From: Ustulina deusta
Lineage: Eukaryota; Ascomycota; Sordariomycetes; Xylariales; Xylariaceae
DNA: 64,000 bases
Assembly (NCBI GenBank): GCA_023159155.1
Contig: JAJNNX010000010.1
Span: forward strand, 806,001-870,000
Reading direction: 5' to 3'
Position numbers and translations under genes: made by a program. The notes beneath the pieces were generated by a model, which was not told the origin of the DNA, ran no database searches, and saw nothing but the letters and a program-made list of their open reading frames with translations. This document shows, one piece after another, positions 1-11,599 of the stretch (within the stretch, counting starts at the first letter, position 1; every line of letters starts with the position of its first letter).

Positions 1-1053
1 ATCACGCTCTGGTTCTATCGGTACTGCCCTGCCAGTCTTCTGGCTATACCTATGGTATGGCATAGTGTCCTTCCTCAATATCATGAAGTCTTGAATCGGC
101 AGGTATGGTGGAGCGACATGCTTCGGGTTGCCTTCGCCTTCGCCTGAAAGCTATTCAGTCATGGAAGCAGCTACCTACTACCTTAGGTACTCATAGACGT
201 CACTGAGAGTTAGACTTTCTTGTTACCAGATTATTAAACTATCTTATCTTATAGAGATAAGACTACAAAATTGTAGCCGTTAATAATAACAAGAATAATA
301 CTGCAAAATGTTCAATGTTTTGTTACCTGGAACCTAGCAGTGTAGGAAGGTTGAACCTAAATATGGCATAAATGAATATAGAAACAGATGATACGAGTGT
401 TATGAACTTACAGGGTTAATTCTTGAAAGCGTAAAATTACAGCGCCCAAATGCCTAGATGGTATCGAGGTACAGACCTAGGTACCTCCCTACATGTATGT
501 AGGTACGTACGGCGTCGCGTTATTGGTCAGTGGTGAGCGATCCTCAAGCACGCCTCAAACCAACAGTACATCTATCTAGACTAGTATCTAACTACCTCCG
601 GTTTCAAGAGATACCTAATGGTCTTCAGGTTTGTTACAGTAACAATTGCTTACTGCCTATCATACATGACACAATTATTGTATATGCGAACAAAGGGAAC
701 ATCAAAGGAAGATTGTTGACATGAGTGCTCTTAAGCACCAACATGTCACCACCTCGACTAATCAGCCTCCTAATCAGCCTACCTAATCGACTACCTAGAA
801 CAATGCACCCGACAACAAATTAAATCATCCGCACCTTGAACATAAACAATGGAATGAGATGGCCATTGTTTTGCCGAGGTATTCCTTTATCGCGCTAGGC
901 TTTCGCCAAATCTTCTCACCCAAACTCGCGTCTTTGAAGAAAGGCTATTGTTAATTCTGTCTTGCAGGGTGAAAAACCATGAATCCTCCCCCCACCAGTT
1001 GCATTACCAACATATCACATATTCATCCGTCACCCTCGCAAGTACTTGACTAG
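1..1053. other. Intergenic, no gene seen
   Basis: AT-rich non-coding DNA upstream of the first gene. It carries short palindromic tracts of the TACCTA/TAGGTA type near positions 179-192 and 472-510. The reading frames here are short and lack coding character. Confidence 0.6.
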
Positions 1054-1884
1054 ATGTCATTCATGAAACAGAAAGGACTGTCCGCGTCTCGCTGGGCATC
1101 AGGTGTGACGTCTTGGCCGCGTCCTCCTCCTACTATTATTGGCACGGGGCAATCCGACTCTGAGCCGTTCTCGCGACGCCTCGCCAACACATCTTCCGGT
1201 CACAATGACCAACCTTCATCACCGGAGCAGCAATTATCACGATTCTTGAAGATAGTGTCTCGTTTGAAATGGAAAATACCCTTTTTGGAAACCGGCTATG
1301 GGATCGCCATAGATCGAGTTGGTAAGCCACAGCAGGAAATCGACGCTAATGAGATTCACTTCAAGCTCGATTTCCACGAATTCTACATGCTGATTGAGCG
1401 AGCCCTTGTCCATCTGATGGGTGTTTATGATATTGTAATCTACGCTCAATCAGATCCCAACGGAAATGGCTATGGCGTTGGGAATTCCTCCCAGAATAAT
1501 CATGACGCCTTTCGCGATCGCTCACAACCACACCGGTATCACGAAAACGTGTTGTTAGCGCTTGATAATTCCGCCAATCCCCTCCACGAGACGCTAGGAC
1601 GGCTAGGGGTGCGCAAGCAGCTCGCCCGTGCAAAGGAACTTAGGAATCGATGGAAAAATGCCGACGACGCCGACCCCGGCCGCTTCATGCCGGCGCCGCT
1701 GGAGGCCTACAACCTTAAGGAAATGTTGCAGACCATCCTGCTGGCGCTCGAGCAAGCATACTTCGTTACCGAGCAATTTGTACGACAACGAAACCCGGGG
1801 GCCGACCAGAATCAGCCTGTGAGCACTGCCGATTGGACTACGGATTCGAATGACTGGGAATTCATGGTTGATGCTAGTGAGTAA
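1054..1884 (+). CDS. Conserved fungal hypothetical protein
   Basis: Single-exon reading frame of 276 residues. The first 60 residues are polar and probably disordered. Residues 64-89 (block around RLKWKIPFLETGYG) and 97-130 (HFKLDFHEFYMLIERA, then a hydrophobic helix) form an alpha-helical core. A later block near residues 161-208 has a ...LARAKELRNRWKNADD signature. I recall this arrangement from uncharacterised filamentous-ascomycete proteins, but no function is known to me and none is inferred. There is no signal peptide or membrane segment. The end is uncertain: the last codons contain a strong donor (GTGAGT at about 1878) and a possible acceptor near 1920, which would replace the last residues with a tail of about 14 residues. 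The ATG at 1054 is the first in frame. Confidence 0.7.
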   Translation: MSFMKQKGLSASRWASGVTSWPRPPPTIIGTGQSDSEPFSRRLANTSSGHNDQPSSPEQQLSRFLKIVSRLKWKIPFLETGYGIAIDRVGKPQQEIDANEIHFKLDFHEFYMLIERALVHLMGVYDIVIYAQSDPNGNGYGVGNSSQNNHDAFRDRSQPHRYHENVLLALDNSANPLHETLGRLGVRKQLARAKELRNRWKNADDADPGRFMPAPLEAYNLKEMLQTILLALEQAYFVTEQFVRQRNPGADQNQPVSTADWTTDSNDWEFMVDASE

Positions 1885-3464
1885 TCCTCCGAGTCATTTC
1901 CTTCCCGTTATTCTCATTCAGAAAGGCACGACGAATCATGTTCCAGCTATAAACTTGTTTTGAAACACTTACCGGGCGCGCTGAAAATGGAAATCACTGA
2001 CTTTGAGTGTTGTAGTGGACTGGGAGGTGGTCTAGACGATGTGTACTAGAATTTTTGTCTCACTCAGGTCTAGTACCTAGGTTAGGTAATTCGCATGGTT
2101 CGGCGTTCTGGTGTCGGGCTCATCAGGTGGCTTTCACAATGCCCATGGCGTTAGAACATTGGTACCAAGCATGTGATACCTTGGTGGTTCTTAGACGATA
2201 TGGTTGCTTTCGGTCTTGTTCCCTTGTATATTCTGCTCTCTGGATGAGATGGACACTGGGATGAACAACTGATGGACTGTATGTAGTCTTCTGTCTTGAT
2301 TAAACCAATTTTGTTCACAACTCTATGTTGAGTCTGCTGTATAGCACTTCTCCCGTTCATACCCCAATGAATTACCATAAGAGGGGTTCAATTCCTAAAA
2401 TGCCGACCCTGTTCAAGTTTACCGTCGATGCTCCACACGCCCAGCAAATCTACATCTTTTCAGTACTACCCAATATACAACAAGGTGACACATTCTAATA
2501 AGGGAATTTTATTACCGTGTATGTAAGTAGGCAGACTCCCGCTCGCTCAGGAAACCACAAGACCAACAATCAAGCCATTATGTCAAATCGCCTGCCTAGA
2601 TCGGCCTAGTGTTTGAGCTCTGCATAGGTGCCTCTCTAATGCTTGTGGCACAGAATACTGTGCGCCACCGTGACATGTTGCCTTGTGCCTTGCCTACCTA
2701 AGTACCTAAGTGAGCCGTTACAATGTGCTCTCACGATTAAGTAGAAATTACGTTGCCGAGATAGGGCTGTTACCTATTTACAAAATTCTATATGCAGATA
2801 CAACATTCGGGGTAAGAATAAAACAACGACCCTGTATTGCGTGCCAGGAAACGCTAGTGCAGGTACCCGAACGGGTTCGGCATAAGATGTGGCTCAACCG
2901 ATTTAGCAAGAGCATCAAGCATGACACCCCTAATCCGTTTTGAGGCTATGGAGAAGGACCCTAGTCTGACGGCCAGAATCTTGGGCGGTAATGATTATCT
3001 CCCTTCTTGGCTTTGTAGCTTGCCACAAGAGTCAATCTAGCCTTCTGATTCATCTATCCTCCGAATTATCCTGACGAAGATACACGCCACATACTCTGAA
3101 GACAGATCATAAACCGCCGACGCGCAAAGTCGCGGTTCGGCTGCGGCATCGTGATCGAGACAACCGAGAGGAGAGAATTTATCCAGCAGACGAGGTCGCG
3201 ACGAACCCGATTGTGAAGCTGAGGAGATTGGGACGACTTGGATCGAAGATTACTAGCTGGACGCATATTGAATAACAGTCTATCTAAGTTGATGAGCCGT
3301 GAAGGCGGCGCTCTGATCGCGACAACGAATGAGGCCGACGAACGGAACCCCCGAATTGACCCGTCGACAGTATCCGGTGCCGAAGCCATCGAAGCCGCTG
3401 GGCCTCCAGCAACCTAAAGATCCTCGACGACCATATTTCATCCAATCCCCTATCGGTATGCATT
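1885..3464. other. Intergenic, no gene seen
   Basis: Spacer of about 1.6 kb. It contains TACCTA/TAGGTA tracts at 2071-2090 and 2692-2712 and one isolated match to a Pol III B box (2384-2394) without a matching A box. Short frames on both strands, including minus-strand frames at 3066-3505, show no recognisable protein. Confidence 0.5.
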
Positions 3465-4592
3465 ATGGGTAACTCAAAGAAGAAGCAGAAGACGGGCCGA
3501 GACAAGCTACCAGATTTGCCCTCTGTGGGAAATCAGAGAAAATGGGATATCGTTAAAGTAGTGTTGCGGTCCATCTGCTTGGCGCTAAGTATAGCCGATA
3601 TAGCGGAACTCATTGCCATCGACTATTCCGCCAGTACTCTGGGTTACCGGCCATCAGTTGCTTATCCTGTGGTAAGTCTCACTATGTTCACGTCGGGAAC
3701 ATCAGGATCTCTTCTCACTCTTCCCACAATATCAACTCTGCCTTTATGCGTACCCCACTATCTACGTTGATGCTCACCATGGTGGTAACTATAGCTAGCG
3801 GGCTTTATACTTTGGGACATAATCGAATTCGTCGTTATCATTGTACGGGAGAGCACAGCGAAAGGCGTCCATCCAGGGGCCCACGTTGGCATCGAGTTGA
3901 TTCTATGGCTAGGTGGTGCATCCACGCTCGGGATACAGGCATCCAGTGCTGATTGGGGCCAACTTGGAGCACCTAGATGGGAACTGAGAGATTTAGGGTT
4001 GACTGCTTGGGTTTATGTGGCACTCACCCAATTTAGCTTCTTAGGCCTCTTAGTGTACGTTGCCCCCTATTCTCACCCACAAGCCAACCATCCCGCCGCA
4101 TCGTGTGCCAATGCTTTCGCTGGGCATATGCTGGACATTGTTGGTCAAATACCATGTCCATCATGAGCTAACGACGAACTGATCCGCAGGATTCTACGCT
4201 TTGTATTCTTCGTGCGGGCATGTGTTGAGGTAGATAGACGAAAAAAGGACCGCCGGGTACAGCAGCTCGTATTTGCCATTCAACAACAAGGACGGGACCC
4301 GCAGGATGTCCCCTTGTCAGCTTTTACAAAGGCGCGAGAGCTGGACCATGTTAGTTCATCCACGATCCTCAAGGCACTGCCGACGTGGTCAACGACGCAA
4401 TCGACGCCGCCCACCAGCCAGTCGTCGACGTCGACAAGAACACCGCAGCTGCCGCCATCCTCGCCAGGGGATCGAGATTTCGCCTACAAGTATAACTTCC
4501 CCATAGCTACCGTACCGGAGCTCCTGGAGTCTGGGATTCACCCCGAAGATGCCCGGAATCAGAAGGTCTTGATTGGGACGTTCCCGAGATAG
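3465..4592 (+). CDS. Four-helix integral membrane protein (fungal hypothetical)
   Basis: Three exons by my reading: 3465-3671, 3795-4054 and 4190-4592, joined in frame (870 nt, 289 residues). The donors are GTAAGT and GTACGT; the acceptors are ATAG and GCAG. Four hydrophobic stretches are visible: around residues 26-46 (LRSICLALSIADIAELIAI), the start of exon 2 (LAGFILWDIIEFVVIIV), mid exon 2 (GIELILWLGGASTLG), and across the second splice (WVYVALTQFSFLGLL, then VILRFVFFVRACV). The last helix is followed by a basic RRKKDRR stop-transfer patch. The C-terminal 120 residues are Ser/Thr/Pro-rich and probably cytosolic. The layout resembles MARVEL-like fungal membrane proteins, but no diagnostic motif was found, so the function is unknown. 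Confidence 0.7.
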
Positions 4593-5369
4593 ATGGAACG
4601 AATACCTTGTAGGTTAGGCGAGACGAGTGGAGATATCAGCCGGAAGGGCTCACGGTATATAGACATATACATTAAATAATAATAACAGATACCCTTTTCA
4701 TCCTTCAACACCACCCCCTCGCCGTATTTGTTCCTTGGTTGTCTTCTACTTGTGTTTGTATCTACAAATGAAAGTGCAAAGGAAAGGATACATACATATG
4801 TGTATAGTCTGGATCATCCCATATCGACTAGACGATTAATTGTCGCGCGTTAAACGACAGAAGCATGTATAGGTAAATACTAGATGGATGAAGTTACAAC
4901 GATAAGTCATACCGTAAATGTTGGAACTGCCTTGCTGTAGGCTAGTATCAAGTACCTACTTAAGTAGGTATAGTTACCTAGACTATAGGTACATACCAGT
5001 ACAAGAACAGGTTTCAGCATGTCCCACCTAATTGGAAATGGGCTGGAGAATTACCCCACATATATGTACAAATGGGGACCTCCCGCAACTATCCTGCCCG
5101 TACACTGGGCATAGAGACGACGTCACATGCCAAACCTAAGTGCGTTTCGAGAGAGGTCAGCTGCTGATGACATCCCATCATCCCAGGCACCAACCACGCC
5201 AGCTCGAGGTTTATTGGAAACTGGCTTTCCCAAATATATAACATCCAGGGCGATGAAGTTCTTTGGCGACCACTAGATAGCTCTTTGCTCCGCTCCAGAT
5301 GAGAACCCTTCCAATACCACTAGATCGCAACGACACATCAGCATAGTCATCATCATCATCACCACCATC
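4593..5369. other. Intergenic with perfect palindrome
   Basis: Presumed 3' region of the membrane-protein gene and promoter of the RNase T2 gene. A perfect 18-bp palindrome, TACCTACTTAAGTAGGTA, lies at 4953-4970, followed by further TACCTAG/TAGGTAC units to about 5000. A CAT/CAC repeat (5349-5368) directly precedes the next start codon. Confidence 0.6.
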
Positions 5370-6519
5370 ATGGCGCCGACGATATCGTTGCGTTCTCTCC
5401 TTACTTACGCAAACAACTTGGTTTCGCAAATACCACTTCTCGGTGGCATCTCGAACAACATTCCCAACTCCGTCGTCCCCTCAATATTCGAACCAGGCCG
5501 CCCCAGCTCCTCCCAACCGCCCGCGAGCTTCCCATACGACACAGACCACGACGAACAACCCATTTTTGACGGTATAACGCCGTACGACCCTCTTAGCGGC
5601 GCGCCTTCATGCCCGCTCGATGGGCCGGTGAGCTGCAAGAACCAGTCGGCCGCCGATTCCTGTTGCTTTATTTACCCCGGCGGCCGATTATTGCTTACGC
5701 AGTTCTGGGACGAGGAGATACATGTTGGCGGGAGCGAAGATGACTGGACTCTTCACGGGCTTTGGTAGGTTTTTTTGTTACTCGGTGCGATTATTGTGAC
5801 GGGAAGCAAAGTAGAGGGCGGGGGACAACGAAGTGCTGACGTTGCGGGGATAGGCCGGATCTCTGCGATGGCTCTTATGACCAATTTTGCGGGATGACGC
5901 CCAGGTTCAGCAACATAACAGCCGTGCTCGAACATTACGACCAACACGAGCTTATTGAATTCATGAATCGGTATTGGGTTGCCAACTAGTAAGTCCTCTC
6001 ACGACTTCCTAACGTCTATTTCGTACGAGTCGTAGGAGGGGACGAAATGTGGCAACGCTATCTGAAATTTCACTACTAATGGGAAGCAGCGGCACAAACG
6101 AGCACCTCTGGGCGCATGAATACAATAAGCACGGAACGTGCATCAATACACTGGCGCCATCTTGCTATGGCGAAGCGTACACTCCGGGTTTAGAAGTGGT
6201 CGACTACTTTGTCCGCGCCTTCGGACTCTTCCGGATGCTGGACACATATTATGCGCTCCAACGGGTTGGCATAGAACCAGATTCTTCCAAAACGTATGCG
6301 CTAGCCGACGTTCAAGCCGCCCTTGAAGAATATAGCGGCAGCCGCGTTATACTCAAGTGCTCCCGACACGGCGCGCTACACGAAGCCTGGTATGTGTGGT
6401 TCGTAAAGGGCAGCCTGCAGAGTGGCGATTTCGTCCCAGCACGGGATAGCTTTAAAGGTGACCATACCAATTGTCCGGCGCGAGTTAGATATTTACCCAA
6501 GAGGAGGAAGGGAAGGTGA
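5370..6519 (+). CDS. Ribonuclease T2 family endoribonuclease
   Basis: Three exons: 5370-5764, 5854-5988 and 6090-6519, in frame, 319 residues. Both T2 active-site boxes are present: CAS I as WTLHGLW (residues 126-132, catalytic His129), split by intron 1 in its last Trp codon, and CAS II as HEYNKHGTC (186-194; His186, Glu187, Lys190 and His191 are the expected catalytic set). Paired cysteines before CAS I (SCPL, SCKN, SCCF) fit the family's disulfides. T2 enzymes cleave single-stranded RNA through a 2',3'-cyclic phosphate intermediate and are usually secreted or vacuolar. The N-terminus here (LRSLLTYANNLVSQIPLLGG) is only weakly hydrophobic and is not a textbook signal peptide, so localisation is uncertain. 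A basic tail, KRRKGR, ends the protein. Introns are 89 and 101 bp. Confidence 0.9.
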
Positions 6520-7505
6520 TTCTGGCATCCAAGTATAGACATGCTGTAAAGATAATGATAACAGTGGTAACTACCTAACGCAGCTCCCCAAGTCTATGAT
6601 GTAAGTAGTGATAGTTAGAGGGCGTGTCCTGTGTCCTAGATGGTCTAGTTAACACTTGTGTGAGACAGGGCAGGCTTTGACATTGTCCTCCCAAGTCCTC
6701 TGGGACCAGCTGAGAAAGGCACGGCTTTTCAAGAGGAGAGAGGACCTAAGCAGGCCCTGATATGAACTCTAAATCCCCAGTCGTCTGCAGAAATCTATGT
6801 AGAAAGTTAACCCTGAATCTGACAAATTAGTGCCAAAAATCAATGGCCGAGTTGGTACGGCCTAGCGAAGCATCTCTCTACCTAGTATCGTTTCATAGCG
6901 AACTTAATATCCTTACTCCGCATCGTTAGGCACTGGGGGTTCGATTCCCTTGTTGGCCAATTAATTTTTTTTATTTCTTCCTTGGTATCGATCACCACTT
7001 CCTCCAACACCATAATTTATATATTTTTAGGCATACCTCCCTCCTATTTATCATACTTCCAGCACCCAAGAAACGTCAGAGTGTGGGTTTAGAATTGAAT
7101 TGCATGCAGCTATCTGTCCTCACGGAATTTCCAATTGTACATCCTTGTGCGTTCCGTTGATAATGTGACTTCAGACGAAAACTTCCAAAAGGGAGATTGC
7201 CCAGCAATTTTCCTCTGCCCCCCCCTTTTTAAAGAACTAAACTAGGTTTGCTGACAACGAGGCCCAGGAGCCCTGTCATCGCCATTCCACCGGCGTTTCC
7301 AACTGCCTACCCTGCTGGCCTCGAGTGTTGCCGTCCCCCAGATTGACTGACGTGTTGGGACTTCGGAAGGCTGACTAGGTATAGGAGGAAACGAGGGGCC
7401 TCCTTCAGGCTACCGCATTTTGTCAGCTGCTGCGTGTATTGATGAGACATTCATTCATATCCACGTCTATCTATCTAGAAGTGGCTTCCAGAACTCACCG
7501 CTCGC
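6520..7505. other. Intergenic containing a Pol III-like unit
   Basis: Between the convergent RNase T2 and bubble-protein-like genes. Apart from the tRNA-like unit at 6844-6972 nothing is recognisable. Confidence 0.5.
6844..6972 (+). ncRNA. Possible Pol III transcript, tRNA-like or tRNA pseudogene
   Basis: An A-box match TGGCCGAGTTGG (6844-6855), a B-box match GGTTCGATTCC (6938-6948) and a T8 run (6965-6972) are in the right order, with about 82 nt between the boxes. The 5' part can form the GCC/GGC D-stem of a class II (Ser/Leu-type) tRNA, and the T-arm is good, followed by GTTGGCCA. However, the seven bases before the A box do not pair with the 3' arm, and no clear anticodon stem was found. 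It could be a decayed tRNA, a tRNA-derived SINE, or another Pol III RNA with internal promoters. No product can be named. Confidence 0.4.
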
Positions 7506-7944
7506 TTAGCCACAGACGGCACCACCGTTGTGGTTTCCGGCGCAGGTGGTGCTGCCACAGGAGGCGATGACGACGAAGACGCCGTTGGCGCATTGGATCT
7601 GAGCGAAAACTGGCGTTAGCCATCATGAACTTCTAAGTTTCGTGTCTGAATATCTCTCCTCTCGGCTTCTGGGCCGTCGGAGAGAAAGAGGATGGATGGA
7701 TGGATGGATGGTTTGTTGGGGGGGAGAGAGGGTGTTTCCTTACAATGTCAGTGCAGCTAGGGTCGCAGGCAAATCCATTGCCGTTGCACGCCTCGCCAAT
7801 AGGGAACGCCGTGATCGGCGCACCGAACTGGGAGCCGCAGGTGCCCACTGGGCTCTGGCGGGCGACGACCTCGACCGGGTTGGCGAGAGCTGGGGCAGAG
7901 GCGAGGAGCATGCCGAGGAAGGCAGTGGTGGTGGTGAACTGCAT
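7506..7944 (-). CDS. Small secreted Cys-rich protein, bubble-protein-like antifungal family
   Basis: Two exons on the minus strand: 7944-7744 and 7598-7506, with a 145-bp intron, 97 residues in all. The N-terminus (MQFTTTTAFLGMLLASAPALA) is a clear signal peptide, followed by a short pro-like stretch ending VVARQ. The mature part has eight cysteines, with a final CGSTTCAGNHNGGAVCG block. Eight cysteines and a closing CGS..C...NGGA.C pattern match what I know of the Penicillium bubble protein family of small disulfide-stabilised antifungal proteins. The match rests on the pattern, not on a search. The protein probably acts outside the cell against other fungi, but activity is inferred. The intron contains a GGAT tetranucleotide repeat (7691-7711). 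A longer in-frame start exists at 8079 but lies upstream of the signal peptide and is unlikely. Confidence 0.75.
7691..7711. repeat. GGAT tetranucleotide microsatellite
   Basis: About five tandem GGAT units inside the intron of the bubble-protein-like gene. Confidence 0.9.
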
Positions 7945-10332
7945 TTTGGCTGTTGGAGGTTGGTTGCTTGTGTGAGAGAGCTGTTGTGCTGAGTGGACTG
8001 TTAAGCTTGGTGGGAAATGCTTGGGATGAAGGACGAAGCTCGAGGGGACGGTGCTACCTTTATATACTCGTTCTGGCACGCTGAGATGCCTCCGGCGCCG
8101 CCATCGAGTCCCGCTCGACTTGAGGATGGTGTGTCCAACGCCCTACCTCTCAGGGGTGAGTAGTCCTCGTGCAAGTGCGAGAGATGACATGTTGGAGCTA
8201 GACCCATAACCTGGCGATCTCGCGATCTCTTGCCACCACTCAGGACACTCGCTGGCCATGGTTTCCCAAAGAAGGATATAATCGAAACAGGAAGTCGTTT
8301 CAACATAGCCATACCTAGGTCCCCCTTCAAGACAATCCAAGTATTGGCTGAGAAATGATTGGCATTCTTCACCGATGAACGCACTATGGTCAGTCAGCAG
8401 CGGTAATAGGATGACATGGCATGTTTTCTGTAGACCATGGGAATAACTTTCTTCGACACACACCTGTATGAAGCTTACGGCTGCGATCTCCTCACTTCTT
8501 CACTTGGATCTCGATACTGTGTTGTATTAGCTTAGTAAATCCTACCGACGTGCCTTAGAACATGGACCCCTTAATAGTGATATAGCTGTCGGTAGCAGCC
8601 CTAAATGGTCTCCTCTGAAGCAATGACTTAGCCATTCTTTGCATATTGGTCCTTCATGATGATTATATGTCAGGTTAGACTAACACACACCACAAGACTC
8701 TCACCTCGGTGATATGGGAAATAGGTTTTGAAGTTCTACCGAACTTACCTAATGAAAATGCCATGGACGCGTTTAACAGGCTTCTCATCAAGCCGAGCTC
8801 ACGGACCAGTAAGCTTACCTACTACACCTGGTATTATTAAGCCTTGAGGCGGCTTATACACGAGATTCATTCTTGGTAGCGACGGCAGCCCGGTATTAAT
8901 GAGAAGGTGGATTTGTGATACTGTCCGTGCTAGAACCGGATGACAACAGCAAGGGGCGGATGACAACATGAGAGTATGGGGCATCTGTCGCCAAGGCTGG
9001 GGACATGTATATCGGCTATAAGGGCTAGTTTATGAAGAGGCGTCCTACACGGACTACATGTATTGGTTGGTCTGACATAAGCTATATTCCCGCTGTGGTT
9101 GGTGTGCAAGATAGACTTGGAGTCTAGCATAGCAGAATTCCCCGTCTTGGAAGATTAAAATAATGACACAGGAATGAGTGCAAATACTAAGCTGTTCTCT
9201 AAAACGGAATGTGTCGTATTGTTTAAGTTGACTTGTTCTTCACATGAGATGTGGGAATTGGTATTGGTTATTGGATGAAGTGGTGAGCATGCTAACTAAC
9301 CTACCCGAGAAACCCTAACCTAAATAGTACCAGCTATATTGATACCATAAGGCCTTGGATGGGATGAACGAGCTCCTGAGTTTCGTATTGATGTGTATGT
9401 TACTATCAGACATGTGTTGATTTAGTAATCGTATCGTGTAATGCGCAATGATGGTGGTTGGTTATTGGAAGTTCCGAGTTCCGAGGGTATGGGTATAAAT
9501 GATAAAAGCGACCTTGGGACCGGGCGGTATTAAATTATTGTTTCTTTTCATCCTAAGCACTAATACAAGCTCATCTTTACCCTTGTTACCAAACTCTATG
9601 ACTTTCGAGGACCACTGGATAGGGTGGATTTGGTTATATCATGCTACCGCCTGTCGAGGCGTTGAAGCGCTCAACTATTCCCGGGGGCCAAGAAAAGGAC
9701 CCCTACAACAGACACAGGCCATAACCAGGCCAAATTTTTGTCGAAGGTGATAATGACTAATGGCAGTCATATGAGATCGAGAAACCGTCAAGCGGAAGAG
9801 TGAATAGGTTAGGCGGAAACCCGACTCTGGAATACCTGGTGCGACGGAGGGGGGTATTCACCAATACACGATCAATGATACCTGCAAGAAGTATTGATGC
9901 AAAACGCGGAGGAACTGGTTGATGAGTTTGACCGAAGGAATAAGCTGTCAACAAACGAACTGAGCGCAAGACCACGGCGGCTAGACCAAGCCAGTGTAAG
10001 TACATAGGGATCCATGTCCTCTGTACTTACCAGTTACCTCTGTACCAGAAGAGTCATCTAAGTTTAGACCTCAAGATGGCGCTGCATCAGAGTTATTATG
10101 GTACTACTAAACCTGGAACCTACCTAGGGCCTCTCGAGCTACCTACACCATTATTGCACAGTGCACATGTTAAGTTTAGGTTAACGTTCATCGGGAGGTA
10201 GGTTCTATTATATAGGCTGGCATACCAATTCTGCCCTTTAATGTCGGCTTTTCTCCCTTGTAACTAGCAGGCTAAAGAATGCAAATTGTAAATAGTAAAT
10301 CTTTGGGAAGAAATAGAATGTCTATAAGGTTC
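7945..10332. other. Intergenic, no gene seen
   Basis: Spacer of about 2.4 kb between the antifungal-like gene and the retrotransposon. A minus-strand frame at 8143-8463 (106 codons) is the longest candidate but has no recognisable features. TACCTA-type tracts reappear near 10020-10145 close to the element. Confidence 0.5.
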
Positions 10333-10497
10333 TGGTATATGGAAATCGGGAGGCAGGTAAAGAAGATAGCTAGGTACTACGCCCCATACGCATCTACTAT
10401 ATATTGTAGAGGTACTACCTCATCCAACTGTACCTAGACTTGTTTTTTAATAAATAATACAATACTATATACCTATTATATACACTTATTTTTAACT
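10333..10497 (+). repeat. 5' LTR of Copia element
   Basis: Aligns at a constant offset of 6933 bp with 17266-17430, sharing the TACTA-GCCCCATAC core and the TCTACTATATATT stretch. The start is set at a TGG; the end is set just before the primer-binding site. Ends are accurate to a few bases only. Confidence 0.8.
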
Positions 10498-10511
10498 GGT
10501 TATGAGCCCGG
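10497..10511 (+). other. Primer-binding site (initiator tRNA-Met, internal half-tRNA type)
   Basis: TGGTTATGAGCCCGG directly follows the 5' LTR. Its complement, CCGGGCTCATAACCA, reads as the anticodon arm of an initiator tRNA-Met with the CAT anticodon. Drosophila copia is known to prime from this internal region rather than from the tRNA 3' end. The assignment comes from recalled tRNA sequence and position. Confidence 0.65.
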
Positions 10512-11599
10512 AAACTTATAACCTATAATACTTATAAATCACTTTATAATTATCCCTTATAATTAGCTAACAATAATTGTTACTTTACTTACTATTATTT
10601 AAATTATTTTATAGTATTCAAACATAGCTACTGCTACTTCTATTAAGCTAAAAACTAATAGTAATACTAAAGGTAACACTTTAGTAGGAACACTATACTT
10701 TAGTAGTAGCTACTTACCCTGCTGCAAATGCCTTAATACACTAACTATATAACTAATAAAACATACCGCACTTACTAAATCTAACAAATAACTTCTACTA
10801 TACCTATATTTCTAACAACTATTATTATTATTATTGTTAATAATATTTGCAGCTTATTATTAACTATTAACAAAAAACAAAAAATCGATCTACTTTAGTA
10901 TTTGCTACACAAAAGCACAGATTACTTAGAATACCGGATAAGCTAACGTTCCTTTGACAACTAGAAATTTAGCTAAAACTAGGCTAGAAAAACAATAAAC
11001 AATGCTTCGGATATTTAGAACTAAGTTAAAAATTTATCTAAGTTTTAGACTAAGCTTGTTTATAAATACTTAAAAAATTACTACAAGATATAACTTTAGA
11101 ACTTAACTACTTATTTTACTAATTTACTACTGATTCTTTAATAAAGAAAACTTTCTATATTTTATATAAGAACTTAAAAACAAATAGAAAATACGCCTTT
11201 TTTATAAAGACTTTTTAGATTACGACTATTAGCCAAGAACCTTTTTTTTACTAACTATACTTCTAAATCTTCTACTATTGCCTTTACTACGTGAAGTTTT
11301 CTTTATATCTATACCGAAAGATATTAATAAAATAGACTTGTTCGGATTTGAAGTTATTACTTAATTACCTATACTAGAATCCGAATCTAGTATATCTAGT
11401 ACTTCTACTTTAAGGCAACTTATACCCGAGATAATCGAAATATTGTTTAATTTTAACTTTAATAACTTTACGCCGAGTCCAACCTTATTAAACAATACTT
11501 TATTAGAATCCATTCTAGACAATTTATTTTACTAGCTAACACTTAAAGAATATAACAGCCGTTAAAATGAGTAACAATTCTAAAGCAACTACCCTCTAG

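Noticed and set aside
2384..2394. B-box-like GGTTCAATTCC
   Set aside because: No A box at a sensible distance upstream and no cloverleaf.
7642..7992. Plus-strand frames over the bubble-protein-like gene
   Set aside because: They mirror the signal-peptide and cysteine-coding exon on the other strand; Gly/Arg-rich and without features.
8143..8463. Minus-strand frame of 106 codons
   Set aside because: No start context, no motif, no neighbouring exon; composition looks random.
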